A stretch of DNA of 46,520 nucleotides from Micromonospora sp. KC213 (GTDB taxonomy: Bacteria > Actinomycetota > Actinomycetes > Mycobacteriales > Micromonosporaceae): positions 1 through 46,520 of the forward strand of contig NZ_SMKF01000024.1 of assembly GCF_004348325.1 (NCBI RefSeq). Reading direction: 5' to 3'. Below the pieces are notes generated by a model. It searched no databases. It was not told where the DNA came from and worked only from the letters and a program-made list of their open reading frames with translations. The translations under genes were made by a program, and so were the position numbers. Numbering within the stretch: position 1 is the stretch's first letter; every line of letters begins with the position of its first letter. This document shows, piece after piece, positions 6,713-14,902 of this stretch.

Positions 6713-6838
6713 GGCTACGTGGTCGGGGAGCCGAACCCGCGGCAGCCGTTCACGCTGGTGATCTCCCGACGTCGACCGAGGCCATGGCCCGCTGGTCCCG
6801 GTGGGGACCGGTGGCGCACGTCGAGGCGGCGTTCGCCG
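6713..6838 (+). pseudogene. Degraded copy of part of the 204-aa gene at 9369
   Basis: Bases 6721-6838 align with 9533-9651 at roughly nine identities in ten, with a one-base deletion in the CTCCC tract near 6765. In one frame it reads YVVGEPNPRQPFTLVIS, and after the shift TEAMARWSRWGPVAHVEAAFA. The intact gene has YAVGEPDARQPFTLVLS and TEALARWSRRGPVAYVEAEFA. The copy is frameshifted and lacks both ends. It overlaps the 3' end of the ABC transporter gene on the opposite strand. Confidence 0.85.
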
Positions 6839-8657
6839 TCGCGAGGGCGTCGGCGTGACGTCGATCCCCTTCCGGCTGCGACCCCTCGGCGATCCGCAGC
6901 GCCTCGACCAACTGCCGGTACAGCTCGTCGGTGGCGAGCAGTTCGGTGTGGGTGCCGCGGGCGCGGACCCGGCCCGACTCCATGACCACGATCGTGTCGG
7001 CGTCGAGGACGGTGGAGAGGCGATGGGCGATGGTGACGACGGCTCCACGGTGGGCGCGGTCGCGGATGCACTCCTGCAGCGCCGCCTCGGTCAGCCCGTC
7101 GACCTGGGCCGTCGCCTCGTCGAGCAGCAGCAACTCCGGCGTACGCAGGATGGCCCGGGCCAGGGCGATGCGCTGGCGCTGACCGCCGGACACCCCGCTG
7201 GACTCCAGCGAGGTGTCCAGCCCGTCGGGAAGTGAGTCGATCTTGTCGTCCAGCCGCACGGCCTCGAGTACGCCCCGCAGTTCGGCCTCCGTGGCGTCGG
7301 GGTGGGTGAACAGCAGGTTGTCCCGGATCGTTTCGGGGACGACGGGCGTCTCCTGTTCCACGTACGCCAGCCGTGCCCGGATCTCCCCGTGCGTGTACGT
7401 GTGGTACGGGCGGCCGTCGAGGATCAGCTCGCCCTGTTGCGGCTCGAGGAAGCGGAGGATGAGCGAGAACAGGGTGGTCTTGCCGGCTCCGGAGGGTCCG
7501 ACGATCGCGACGTGTCCCCGTCGGGGGATCTCCAGGTCGATATCTCGGACGGCCGGCACGGTGCCGGGCGCGTACGTCGCGGTGACACCGCGGAGGACGA
7601 GCAGCGGCCCATCGTCGGCCTGGCCGCCGTCGTACGGGCTGGTGTCCTGGCCGCCGCCGTGCGGGCTGGCGTGCCGGGGCTGCGACCGCTCGGCGTCGAT
7701 GGCCTGGACCTGACGGATCCGCGCGGCGGCGGCGACGCCGGACTGCAGCGCGGTGAGGTTCTGGGTGAGTTCGCCGATCGGACCCATCAGCTGGAACGCG
7801 TAGAGCAGGAAGGCGATGAGGCTGGAGATGTCGATCAGCCCGCGTTCGGCGCGCCAGGCACCGATACCGAGGATCACGATGATGGCCAACTGGATACCGG
7901 TCCAGGAGACCGTCCAGACGGTGGCGCCACGCCGGGCGGCCCGAACGCCGTGCGCGGCGGACTCCCGGGCGTGACTGATGATCCGGTCGCCCTGACGGGT
8001 CTCCGCGCGACTGGCCTTGACGGTGCGGACCGCCCGTAGGGCTGCCTCGAGCGTGCCCCCCAGTCGACCGACCGACTCCTGAGCCGCCTCCTCGGCGCGT
8101 CCGATCGACGGCAGGAGCGCGGCCATGAGCGCGCCGACGACGATCACCGCGGTGATCGTGCAACCCAGCAGCACCAGATCGAGCACGCCCATCAGCACGA
8201 GCGTCCCGATCAGGGCCAGGGCACCGTTGACCAGTCCGATGACGCTTGAGGACGCGGCGTGCAGCAGCCCGGTGTCGGAGGTGACCCGGGTGACGAGTTC
8301 CCCGGTCGGTCGAGCCGTGAGCGCGCTGACGGTCGCGGCGAAGTAGCGGCGGATCATCGAGGTGCGGGCGTCGAGGACCACCCGTTCGGCGAGGGCTCCG
8401 AGCAGGATCCACTGCCCCAGGGTGATCCCGGCGCCGACCACGACCAGGGCCACCAGGGTGGCGATGGGTTTCGTCAGCGCAGCCGAGCCGCCGAGGGAGT
8501 CGAGCACCCACTTCGTGGCCATGGGCGTGGCCAGGCTGGCGGCGTTGGCGAGGAGCCCGAGCAGCAGCCCGAGCAGCAGCACGCGCCAGTGGGGCGCGAG
8601 GAAGGTGGCCAGAGTCCGGAGCTTGGGAAGCACCTCGCGTGGTTTCGGGTCATTCAT
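6750..8657 (-). CDS. ABC exporter, fused permease and ATPase
   Basis: This 635-aa protein is a half-size type IV ABC exporter. The transmembrane domain covers about residues 20-310, with six helices. The ATPase follows with Walker A GPSGAGKTT (387-395), Q-loop VEQE, signature SGGQR (490-494), Walker B LLLLDE (509-514) and H-loop His545. It probably exports a drug or peptide as a dimer, controlled by the divergent TetR gene. Residues 350 and upward follow a Gly/Asp-rich linker. The final 29 residues, from about 607, are read antisense through the degraded copy of the 204-aa gene, so the natural C-terminus has been replaced. The ATG at 8657 lacks a ribosome site. Confidence 0.9.
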   Translation of the reverse strand: MNDPKPREVLPKLRTLATFLAPHWRVLLLGLLLGLLANAASLATPMATKWVLDSLGGSAALTKPIATLVALVVVGAGITLGQWILLGALAERVVLDARTSMIRRYFAATVSALTARPTGELVTRVTSDTGLLHAASSSVIGLVNGALALIGTLVLMGVLDLVLLGCTITAVIVVGALMAALLPSIGRAEEAAQESVGRLGGTLEAALRAVRTVKASRAETRQGDRIISHARESAAHGVRAARRGATVWTVSWTGIQLAIIVILGIGAWRAERGLIDISSLIAFLLYAFQLMGPIGELTQNLTALQSGVAAAARIRQVQAIDAERSQPRHASPHGGGQDTSPYDGGQADDGPLLVLRGVTATYAPGTVPAVRDIDLEIPRRGHVAIVGPSGAGKTTLFSLILRFLEPQQGELILDGRPYHTYTHGEIRARLAYVEQETPVVPETIRDNLLFTHPDATEAELRGVLEAVRLDDKIDSLPDGLDTSLESSGVSGGQRQRIALARAILRTPELLLLDEATAQVDGLTEAALQECIRDRAHRGAVVTIAHRLSTVLDADTIVVMESGRVRARGTHTELLATDELYRQLVEALRIAEGSQPEGDRRHADALATANAASTCATGPHRDQRAMASVDVGRSPA

Positions 8658-8666
8658 GTCTTATAG

Positions 8667-8684
8667 TGGAACATCCATGTTCCA
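8667..8684. promoter_or_regulatory. TetR operator between exporter and regulator
   Basis: TGGAACAT-CC-ATGTTCCA is a perfect inverted repeat with 8-bp arms. It lies in the 66-bp gap between the divergent starts of the ABC exporter (8657) and the TetR gene (8724), exactly where a local TetR repressor would block both promoters. A TATCCT hexamer at 8712-8717 could be the -10 of a leaderless TetR message. Confidence 0.75.
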
Positions 8685-8723
8685 TAAGGGTCAACTTGAT
8701 TACCGCACTCGTATCCTGGGCGG

Positions 8724-9293
8724 GTGACGGACACGCAGGAGAGCGGCACCCGGACCCGGACCCGGCAGGCGATCATCGACGCCGCGATCGAGGTGCTCGG
8801 ACAGAATCCGAGCGCGACGCTCGGTGAGATCGCCACGGCGGCCAATGTCGGGCGCACCACCCTGCACCGCTACTTTCCCGAGCGGTCCGACCTGTTGACG
8901 GCCCTCAGCGCCGAAGGGACGACCAGACTCAACCGAGCCGCCGACAACGCCCGGCTCGACGAGGGCACGGGTGCCGACGCGCTACGGCGGCTCTGCCACG
9001 AGTATTTCGAACTCGGCAGCCTGCTCTCGCTGATCTTCAGCGAGCCTCAGCTGATCGATGACGCCGACTGGTCGGAGCAGGGCGCCTGCGACCCGGGGCT
9101 GAGCGCCCTCGTGGAGCGCGGGCACCACGACGGGACGATCGACCCGGAACTGCCCGCCACCTGGATACAGAGCGTGCTGTGGTCCCAGCTCTACGCGGGA
9201 TGGAGCTACCTCGCGGACACCCGCATCTCCCGGCACGAGGCGCTGCGCCTCGTCGTTCGCACGCTCAGCGGCGCCATCGCACCCAAGAGCTGA
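8724..9293 (+). CDS. TetR-family repressor of the adjacent exporter
   Basis: This 189-aa protein has the TetR N-terminal HTH at about residues 15-60 (QAIIDAAIEVLG, then TLGEIATAANVGRTTLHRYFPERSDLL) and a divergent helical C-terminal ligand domain with several Trp residues. It starts with GTG at 8724 without a clear ribosome site. The gene diverges from the ABC exporter over the 8667-8684 palindrome, the usual layout of a self-repressing efflux regulator. The inducer is unknown. Confidence 0.88.
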   Translation: MTDTQESGTRTRTRQAIIDAAIEVLGQNPSATLGEIATAANVGRTTLHRYFPERSDLLTALSAEGTTRLNRAADNARLDEGTGADALRRLCHEYFELGSLLSLIFSEPQLIDDADWSEQGACDPGLSALVERGHHDGTIDPELPATWIQSVLWSQLYAGWSYLADTRISRHEALRLVVRTLSGAIAPKS

Positions 9294-9318
9294 CACGAGC
9301 AGGAAGGTTGGCCGAGTC

Positions 9319-9372
9319 ATGACGGACCCCGTCGTACACATGTTCTATCCACAGGCTGTGGACGCCGGGTGA
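9319..9372 (+). CDS. Possible 17-residue leader ORF coupled to the 204-aa gene
   Basis: An AGGAAGG ribosome site (9301-9307) precedes the ATG at 9319. The frame ends in a TGA that overlaps the GTG start at 9369 as GTGA. The 204-aa gene has no ribosome site of its own, and a perfect hairpin TCCACAG-G-CTGTGGA (9348-9362) lies just before its start. A short coupled leader is therefore a sensible model. The leader peptide is too short to assess by homology. Confidence 0.4.
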   Translation: MTDPVVHMFYPQAVDAG

Positions 9373-9983
9373 CTTACGAACTCAGCGCTGTCGTCGCGGA
9401 CGCCGAACTGCTGCGCGAGGAGACCCGCGAGCTGGACCACGCGGTCCTCGGCGCACTGCGCCAGGATTTCGCGCTGCTACCGGTGACCCCGCAGCTCGTG
9501 GCGGAACTGACCGGCACACCGTCGGACTACGCGGTCGGGGAGCCGGATGCGCGGCAGCCGTTCACGCTGGTGCTCTCCCCCGCGTTGACCGAGGCCCTGG
9601 CCCGCTGGTCCCGACGGGGACCGGTGGCATACGTCGAGGCGGAGTTCGCCGGCGGCGTCGGCCACCAGGCGGCGGTGGTGTGGCTCGGCGGCGTGCGGTC
9701 CTGGGGGCCACGCTTCGACGCGGTGTTCGACGGTCCGCGCCGGCACTGGCCGATCAACGCCGCCCTGGTCGAGCTGGGCGTGGAGCCCGGCCCGTGGATC
9801 GACCCCTTCGCCGAGCTGGGGCTGCACGTCGAGCGGGACACCGCCGGTTGGCTGGCCCACGGGCGGCGCGGGCTGAGTGTCGACTACTGGGACGAGCTGG
9901 CCGAGGAGTGGGAGGAGCAGGAATCCGCCGTCGGCCAGCAACCAGACCGCCCCCGGTCCGTTGGGGACTGGGGGATTCCATGA
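9369..9983 (+). CDS. Conserved-looking soluble protein of unknown function
   Basis: The product is 204 aa, acidic, with no signal peptide or membrane segment, so probably cytoplasmic. It has a Trp-rich middle (GGVRSWGPRFDAVFDGPRRHWPIN) and a Glu-rich C-terminal helix (DELAEEWEEQE). I do not recognise the family. A decayed partial copy of it exists at 6713-6838. The ATGA overlap at 9980-9983 couples it to the secreted protein that follows, so the two may act together. Confidence 0.7.
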   Translation: MTYELSAVVADAELLREETRELDHAVLGALRQDFALLPVTPQLVAELTGTPSDYAVGEPDARQPFTLVLSPALTEALARWSRRGPVAYVEAEFAGGVGHQAAVVWLGGVRSWGPRFDAVFDGPRRHWPINAALVELGVEPGPWIDPFAELGLHVERDTAGWLAHGRRGLSVDYWDELAEEWEEQESAVGQQPDRPRSVGDWGIP

Positions 9984-10510
9984 AATTGCGACAATTCGGC
10001 TTCATTGCCGCACTGACGATCGCTGCCTCGATCGCCGGCAGCGGCTCCGTACCGACCAACCGGGCAGCCGAACCCGAACCGGCCGGCGCGGTCACGGTGG
10101 TCGACCTCGACGGGCTGCCCGAGGTCGACTTCGGCGACACCGAGAACGAACTCACCCGGCGGGGTGTCCTGCGCACCGACGTGGACCCGTGCGGCCCCGC
10201 GCTGACCGACCACGAGACGGTCACCCCCATCTTCGTCGACAACCGGCTGGTGCTGCTCTGGGTCGGCGACCCGGTGCGTACCCCGGAAGGGGTGGCCGCC
10301 GGCACCCCCCTCACCCAGGTGCGCCACCGCTACCCGAACGCGCGGCACCTCGACGCGCCACCCGGGACGTACCGGTTCGACGGCCTGCTCGCCCGGGACG
10401 GCGACCGGGCGTACCTCTTCCTGCACGACGGCCGGACGGTCCGCAAGGTCATCGCCGGGTACGCCGACTGGGCGCAACGTGCCTTCGAGGAAGGCCACGG
10501 CCCCTGCTGA
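9980..10510 (+). CDS. Exported protein of unknown function
   Basis: The product is 176 aa with a short basic N-terminus (MKLRQF), a hydrophobic signal core (GFIAALTIAASIAGSG), then an Ala/Pro/Glu-rich stretch before the folded part. There is no lipobox cysteine, so it is probably secreted freely. The mature part has two cysteines (DPCGPAL and the final Cys) that may pair, and a conserved-looking YADWAQRAFEEG end. The ATG overlaps the preceding stop. I see no known domain. Confidence 0.7.
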   Translation: MKLRQFGFIAALTIAASIAGSGSVPTNRAAEPEPAGAVTVVDLDGLPEVDFGDTENELTRRGVLRTDVDPCGPALTDHETVTPIFVDNRLVLLWVGDPVRTPEGVAAGTPLTQVRHRYPNARHLDAPPGTYRFDGLLARDGDRAYLFLHDGRTVRKVIAGYADWAQRAFEEGHGPC

Positions 10511-10595
10511 CGGCAGGCGCGCACCCGCGACACGCATCCGACGACCGAGGCGCGGACCTGAGCCGGAGGGGAGCCACCCCGTCGGGACCCAGCGG

Positions 10596-12665
10596 TCACC
10601 TGACGAGGCGCTTCTGGTGGTGAACGGTGCGCAGACCGAACGCGTTGGTCCGTCCCCAGCGACCCGGCAGGTCGAGCAGCTCGATGCGTTGGATGGCGGG
10701 CGGCAGGACCGGGTCGGTGGCGAGGTGGTTCTCGTGCGGTTCGAGGCCGAGCATGGTACGCAGGAACAACAGCGGGGCCCCGGCGGACCAGCCCTGCGGG
10801 CTGCACGCCGTCGGGTACTCGACCGGGTAGTTGGTCAGCGCCCGGTCGTAGCCGGCGAAAGCCTCGGGCAGCCGGCCGTGGAAGTAGGCAGAGGCCTCGA
10901 TGACGGCTTCGGCGACCCGGGCCGCCTCCTCCCGGAAGCCGTAACGCCGCAGCCCCCACGCGATGATCGAGTTGTCGAACGGCCAGACGGTGCCGACGTG
11001 GTAACCGACCGGGTTGTACCGGGCCTCGGTGTCGGCCAGGGTGCGTATCCCCCACCCGGAGAACATGTGCGGGCTGAGCAGGTGCTGAGCGACCTTCTTC
11101 GCCCGGGAGGGCTCCACGATGCCACTCCACAGCAGGTGGCCGATGTTGGAGGCGAGAGCGTCGACGGGCTGCCCGTCGGGGTCGAGGGCCAGCGCGAAAT
11201 ACTCCCGGTCGGGAAGCCAGAAGTCGCGGTTGAACCGTTCCTTGAGTTCGGCGGCCTGCTGTTCGAGCCGGTCGGCGTAGGCCGGATCGTTCCAGATCTC
11301 GCGGGCCAGCCGGGCGCCGCGCATCTTGGCGTCATAGGCGTAACCCTGGAGTTCACAGGTGGCGCGCGGCGGCCGGGGCAGCCGGCCGTCGTGGTACGAG
11401 ATCCCGTCCCAGGAGTCCTTCCAGCACTGGTTCTCCAACCCGTTGCGGGTGTTGCGCCGGAAGTAGGACAGGTAGCCGTTACCGAGCAGGTCACCGTACT
11501 CGTCGATCCAGTCCAGCGCCTTACGCGCGTTCGGCTCCAGCCTGCGGATCAACGTGGAGTCCCCGGTCCACCGCTCGTACTCGTCCATCAGGATCACGAA
11601 CAGCGGGGTGGCGTCCGCCGACCCGTAGTACGGCGTGTGCGGCTGCTCCTCGAAGGCGGCGGACTCCCCGTAGCGGAACTCGTGCAGGATCTTCCCCGGC
11701 TCCTCCTCCTCGAAGTCGTCCAAGGTCACCCCTTGGAGCAGAGCCAGCAGGCGCAGCACCGGTGGAGCCAGCTGCGGGGCGAAGGGCAGCGCCTGCAGGC
11801 AGATGAACATGCTGTCCCGGCCGAAGATGGTCATGAACCAGGGCAGGCCGGCCGTCGGCAGGGGAGACGACGGGTTGGTCAGTGACGCGTACCGCATGGC
11901 GGCCAGGTCGATCAGGCTCCGCTCGTACGCCGTCTGGAGCGGCTCGTAGTCGCAAATCAGCGTCGGGGTCTGCTTGAGCCAGTGATCCAGGTCCTCCCGC
12001 AGTTTCGGTCTGCTCCTGCGGCGGTACGCGGCCCAGATCGTCTCGTCCTCCGCTTCGAGGGATTCCTGGATGACCGGCTGCACGTTCAACTGCGTACGCC
12101 AGGCCGACCGCGGCTCCAGCCGGATGTCGAAGGTCATCCCCGTGTCGTCGACCTCGGCCTCCTCCGTGCTGGAGATGATCGTGTCGCGTCGGAAGCCGCC
12201 CCGCTCGTAGCGCAGGCACAGCCGGCCCCCCTCCTGGCGTACCGAGGTCAACCCGCTCTTGTCCCGTACGTCCTTGATCTCGAACAGATCGGCGAAGTCG
12301 CTGCCCATCTCCACCCGGAGCCGGAAGTGGGCCGGTTCGAGGTCGTGGTTCAGGACCGTCAGCCGTTCGGTGAAGTCCTTGCAGATCGACTGTTCCCGGA
12401 TCACCGAGACCTTCGCGTCGACGTAGTGCGTCGGTTCGCCGGGGACCAGGAAGAAGTGCCGCTCGAAATACTGCAGGTCATCCCGGGACAGCACGCTGAG
12501 TCGCTCACCGTTGAGACTCAGCTGCCAGGTCGAGAGGAAACGCGTGTCGAACGAGAACAAACCGGTCGGGTAAACCCGCGAGGGAGTGACGTCACCCTGC
12601 TCGTTGGTGACGATGAACGTATTACCGTCCAGAATGCTCACGGTTTTCTCGATCACGTTTCGCAC
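10596..12665 (-). CDS. Glycogen-debranching-type amylo-alpha-1,6-glucosidase
   Basis: This 689-aa cytoplasmic enzyme has the N-terminal glycogen-debranching domain (residues about 5-200, starting EKTVSILDGNTFIVTNEQGDV) and a C-terminal (alpha/alpha)6 hydrolase domain. In the latter are GLPWFMTIFGRDSMF, EILHEFRYGE-like acidic patches, CWKDSWDG and WPFDNSIIAWGL, which mark the family. It should trim branch or oligosaccharide ends in glycogen or trehalose-type storage metabolism. The start is GTG at 12665 with AAGGAAGG just upstream. Its first 44 bases overlap the 3' end of the SCP2 gene in another frame, so the two are co-transcribed. Confidence 0.85.
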   Translation of the reverse strand: MRNVIEKTVSILDGNTFIVTNEQGDVTPSRVYPTGLFSFDTRFLSTWQLSLNGERLSVLSRDDLQYFERHFFLVPGEPTHYVDAKVSVIREQSICKDFTERLTVLNHDLEPAHFRLRVEMGSDFADLFEIKDVRDKSGLTSVRQEGGRLCLRYERGGFRRDTIISSTEEAEVDDTGMTFDIRLEPRSAWRTQLNVQPVIQESLEAEDETIWAAYRRRSRPKLREDLDHWLKQTPTLICDYEPLQTAYERSLIDLAAMRYASLTNPSSPLPTAGLPWFMTIFGRDSMFICLQALPFAPQLAPPVLRLLALLQGVTLDDFEEEEPGKILHEFRYGESAAFEEQPHTPYYGSADATPLFVILMDEYERWTGDSTLIRRLEPNARKALDWIDEYGDLLGNGYLSYFRRNTRNGLENQCWKDSWDGISYHDGRLPRPPRATCELQGYAYDAKMRGARLAREIWNDPAYADRLEQQAAELKERFNRDFWLPDREYFALALDPDGQPVDALASNIGHLLWSGIVEPSRAKKVAQHLLSPHMFSGWGIRTLADTEARYNPVGYHVGTVWPFDNSIIAWGLRRYGFREEAARVAEAVIEASAYFHGRLPEAFAGYDRALTNYPVEYPTACSPQGWSAGAPLLFLRTMLGLEPHENHLATDPVLPPAIQRIELLDLPGRWGRTNAFGLRTVHHQKRLVR

Positions 12666-13041
12666 CTTCCTTGCGCACGAAATCTCGCGGATGATGCGCC
12701 ATCGGGGGTCCGGGAAACAGGATCCGCCCGAACGCGTCGGCCAACCTCAGATCGCCCTCGACGATCAGGTCGGCCCGGAAGACGGCCGGACTGAACTTCG
12801 TTTCGCCCCTGGCCATCAGGTCGAGTACGGAACGATCACCACAGAGGACCGCCTTCACCTCACCACCGGTTGTCGAGACCTGGGCCTTCCCCTTCTTCAA
12901 CGTGATGAACCATTGCTCGACCTTCCCGTCATCCCGGATGTCGAGGCGGATGGTGCCCTCCGCCCAGGCTGGCAGCTCCTTGAGGCCGGGATTCTGGTTC
13001 CGGCCCAGCTTGTCGAGGAGTTCGGCAACCGACCCGGTCAT
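12622..13041 (-). CDS. SCP2 sterol-transfer-like domain protein
   Basis: This 139-aa protein has the SCP2 fold pattern: strand IRLDIRDDGKVEQWFITLKKG, then GEVKAVLCGDRSVLDLMARGE, and RADLIVEGDLRLADAFGRIL. SCP2-like proteins bind hydrophobic ligands in a tunnel; the ligand here is unknown. I chose the ATG at 13041 (MTGSVAEL); a longer form would begin at 13065. The C-terminal 40 residues are charged and overlap the start of the glucosidase gene by 44 bases, an unusual and probably coupling overlap. Confidence 0.75.
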   Translation of the reverse strand: MTGSVAELLDKLGRNQNPGLKELPAWAEGTIRLDIRDDGKVEQWFITLKKGKAQVSTTGGEVKAVLCGDRSVLDLMARGETKFSPAVFRADLIVEGDLRLADAFGRILFPGPPMAHHPRDFVRKEGAKRDRENREHSGR

Positions 13042-13064
13042 CCACCCGCCCCTCCCACGGCTCA

Positions 13065-13098
13065 CGTCACCCGGACGTTAGGAACGTGCGGGGTGACG
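13065..13098. promoter_or_regulatory. Inverted repeat in the SCP2/aldehyde dehydrogenase divergent region
   Basis: Arms CGTCACCC (13065-13072) and GGGTGACG (13091-13098) flank an 18-bp spacer that itself contains two ACGT words. It lies between the divergent starts at 13041 and 13191 and may be a regulator site. The regulator is not known. Confidence 0.3.
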
Positions 13099-13190
13099 GG
13101 GCCTCACCCGGGAAGAATGAGAACGGCGGAGATCCCGATTCACCCGATCGAGGTGATCCGGACCCGCGCGGTGACTGCCAGGATGCGGCT

Positions 13191-14678
13191 ATGGAGCGTA
13201 GGAGCACGGCCATCGCCGAACGACAGACCGAACGCGGCCTGCCACCCGGACAGCTCTTCATCGACGGTGGCTGGCGCGACGCCGCCGAGGGAAGGCGACG
13301 AGACGTCATCGACCCGGCCAACAATCAGGTCGTCACCACGGTGGCGGAGGCGGGTGAGCAGGATGTCGACGCCGCGGTCGACGCGGCCCGGCGCGCGTAC
13401 GACGAAGGGCCCTGGCCCCGGATGAGCGGTCGGGAACGCGGCGCCCTGCTGCTCAGGGTGGCCGCCCTGCTGGAGGAGCACCGGGATGAGTTCGCGCGGC
13501 TGGAGAGCCTGCACACGGGCAAGCCCCTGATGATCGCCCAGACCGTCGATCTTCGCGACACCATCGACCACTTCACCTACTACGGCGGCCTGGCCGACCA
13601 GATCGAGGGCGCGACGCGCAGCATCCGGACCCCCGGGTTCGCCTACACGCTGAAGGAACCGCTGGGCGTCGTCGGGGCGATCACGCCGTACAACTTCCCG
13701 CTGATCCTGTCCACCACGAAGATCGCACCAGCTCTGGCCGCGGGCAACACGGTGGTGCACAAACCAGCCGCCGAGTGCCCGCTGACCGCGCTGCGGCTGG
13801 CGCAACTGTGCACCGAGGCCGGCCTGCCCGCCGGGGTGCTCAACGTGGTGACCGGCGGAAAGGACGCCGGAGCCGCCCTGAGCCGGCACCCCGGCGTCGA
13901 CAAGATCGCCTTCACCGGGTCGACGCGGGTGGGTGCCAGCATCGCGGCGGCGGCCGCGGCTACGGTCACCCCCACCACGATGGAGCTCGGCGGCAAGGCG
14001 GCCCACATCATCTTCGACGACGCCGACATCGCCGCCGCCGTCGACGCCGTGGTGCCCGGCTTCGTGTTCAACTCCGGCCAGTTCTGCATGGCCGGCTCCC
14101 GCCTGCTCGTCCAACGCTCGTGTTACGACAGCGTGCTCGCCAGGCTCCGCGACGCGGTGGCGCGGGTTCCGGTCGGCGATCCGTGCGACCCCCACACCAT
14201 CGTCGGGCCGCTGGCCACGAGGCAGCGCCTGGAGAGCGTGGAACACTACCTCGCCCTCGGCGAAGGCCGGATCGTCATCGGCGGCCACCGCATCGACCGC
14301 AACGGCGGCCACTACTTCGCCCCGACCGTGGTGGCCGACGTACCCCACGACGCTCGCATCGTCCAGGAGGAGGTCTTCGGCCCGGTGCTGACCGTCCAAC
14401 CGTTCGACACCGAGGACGAGGCGGTCCGGCTCGCCAACGGGACGCGGTACGGGCTCGCCGCGGGCCTGCACACCCGGGACGTTGCCCGTGCCCACCGGAT
14501 CGCCGGCCGGCTACGCTCCGGCATCGTCTGGATCAATTCCTGGGCGGTGCTGGACTCCGCCCTGCCCTTCGGCGGGTACAAGCAGTCCGGGTACGGCCGG
14601 GAGCACGGCCCGGAGGCACTGGACAACTACCTGCAGGTCAAGTCGGTCTTCGTACCCACCTCCGCTGACGGGCACTGA
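13191..14678 (+). CDS. NAD(P)-dependent aldehyde dehydrogenase
   Basis: This 495-aa protein has the full length of the aldehyde dehydrogenase superfamily. Visible are ITPYNFPL, the cofactor-binding FTGSTRVG, the catalytic Glu in MELGGK, the catalytic Cys in NSGQFCMAGSR, and EVFGPVL with the C-terminal PFGGYKQSGYGRE. It oxidises an aldehyde to the acid; the substrate cannot be told from sequence. The start is placed at ATG 13191, because the 35 residues read upstream of it are Gly/Asp/Pro-rich and unlike the family. It diverges from the SCP2 gene. Confidence 0.9.
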   Translation: MERRSTAIAERQTERGLPPGQLFIDGGWRDAAEGRRRDVIDPANNQVVTTVAEAGEQDVDAAVDAARRAYDEGPWPRMSGRERGALLLRVAALLEEHRDEFARLESLHTGKPLMIAQTVDLRDTIDHFTYYGGLADQIEGATRSIRTPGFAYTLKEPLGVVGAITPYNFPLILSTTKIAPALAAGNTVVHKPAAECPLTALRLAQLCTEAGLPAGVLNVVTGGKDAGAALSRHPGVDKIAFTGSTRVGASIAAAAAATVTPTTMELGGKAAHIIFDDADIAAAVDAVVPGFVFNSGQFCMAGSRLLVQRSCYDSVLARLRDAVARVPVGDPCDPHTIVGPLATRQRLESVEHYLALGEGRIVIGGHRIDRNGGHYFAPTVVADVPHDARIVQEEVFGPVLTVQPFDTEDEAVRLANGTRYGLAAGLHTRDVARAHRIAGRLRSGIVWINSWAVLDSALPFGGYKQSGYGREHGPEALDNYLQVKSVFVPTSADGH

Positions 14679-14690
14679 ACCCCGGATGCG

Positions 14691-14730
14691 ACAACGCCCG
14701 GCCGGTCCTCGCGGACCTGCCGGGCGTTGC
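14691..14730. terminator. Shared terminator of aldehyde dehydrogenase and tRNA-Ser
   Basis: Perfect 10-bp arms CAACGCCCGG (14692-14701) and CCGGGCGTTG (14720-14729) enclose an inner GGTCC-TCGC-GGACC hairpin. It lies between the convergent dehydrogenase gene and tRNA gene and can serve both strands. Confidence 0.8.
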
Positions 14731-14740
14731 GTTTCGTGAG

Positions 14741-14827
14741 CGGTGGCGGCGGGATTTGAACCCGCGGAGGGCGTAAACCCTCACACGCTTTCGAGGCGTG
14801 CTCCTTAGGCCACTCGGACACGCCACC
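14741..14827 (-). tRNA. tRNA-Ser(CGA)
   Basis: On the minus strand the acceptor arms GGTGGCG and CGCCACC pair, with discriminator G at 14741. The anticodon loop is CTCGAAA (anticodon CGA) on a CACGC/GCGTG stem. A long variable arm (GAGGGTTTACGCCCTC) marks a class II serine tRNA, and the T-loop is GGTTCAAATCC. CCA is not encoded. The gene is intact and carries no integrated element. Confidence 0.95.
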
Positions 14828-14902
14828 GCCGAGTAGGCTACATGACCCAGGGTGCGGGTGCCGAACCGGTGTCGCCGAGGCCGGCCTGGCAGGATCTTCA
14901 CC

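Noticed and set aside
6715..8511. 598-aa minus-strand frame over the ABC exporter in another frame
   Set aside because: Arg/Pro-rich shadow; the exporter frame has all ABC motifs.
9345..9362. DnaA-box-like CTATCCACA and inverse
   Set aside because: A single imperfect pair far from dnaA or other boxes; better explained as a hairpin.
10479..11885. 468-aa plus-strand frame opposite the glucosidase
   Set aside because: Shadow frame with low-complexity composition; the minus strand has debranching enzyme motifs.
13140..14495. 451-aa minus-strand frame opposite the aldehyde dehydrogenase
   Set aside because: Shadow frame; the plus strand has the catalytic Cys and Glu motifs.
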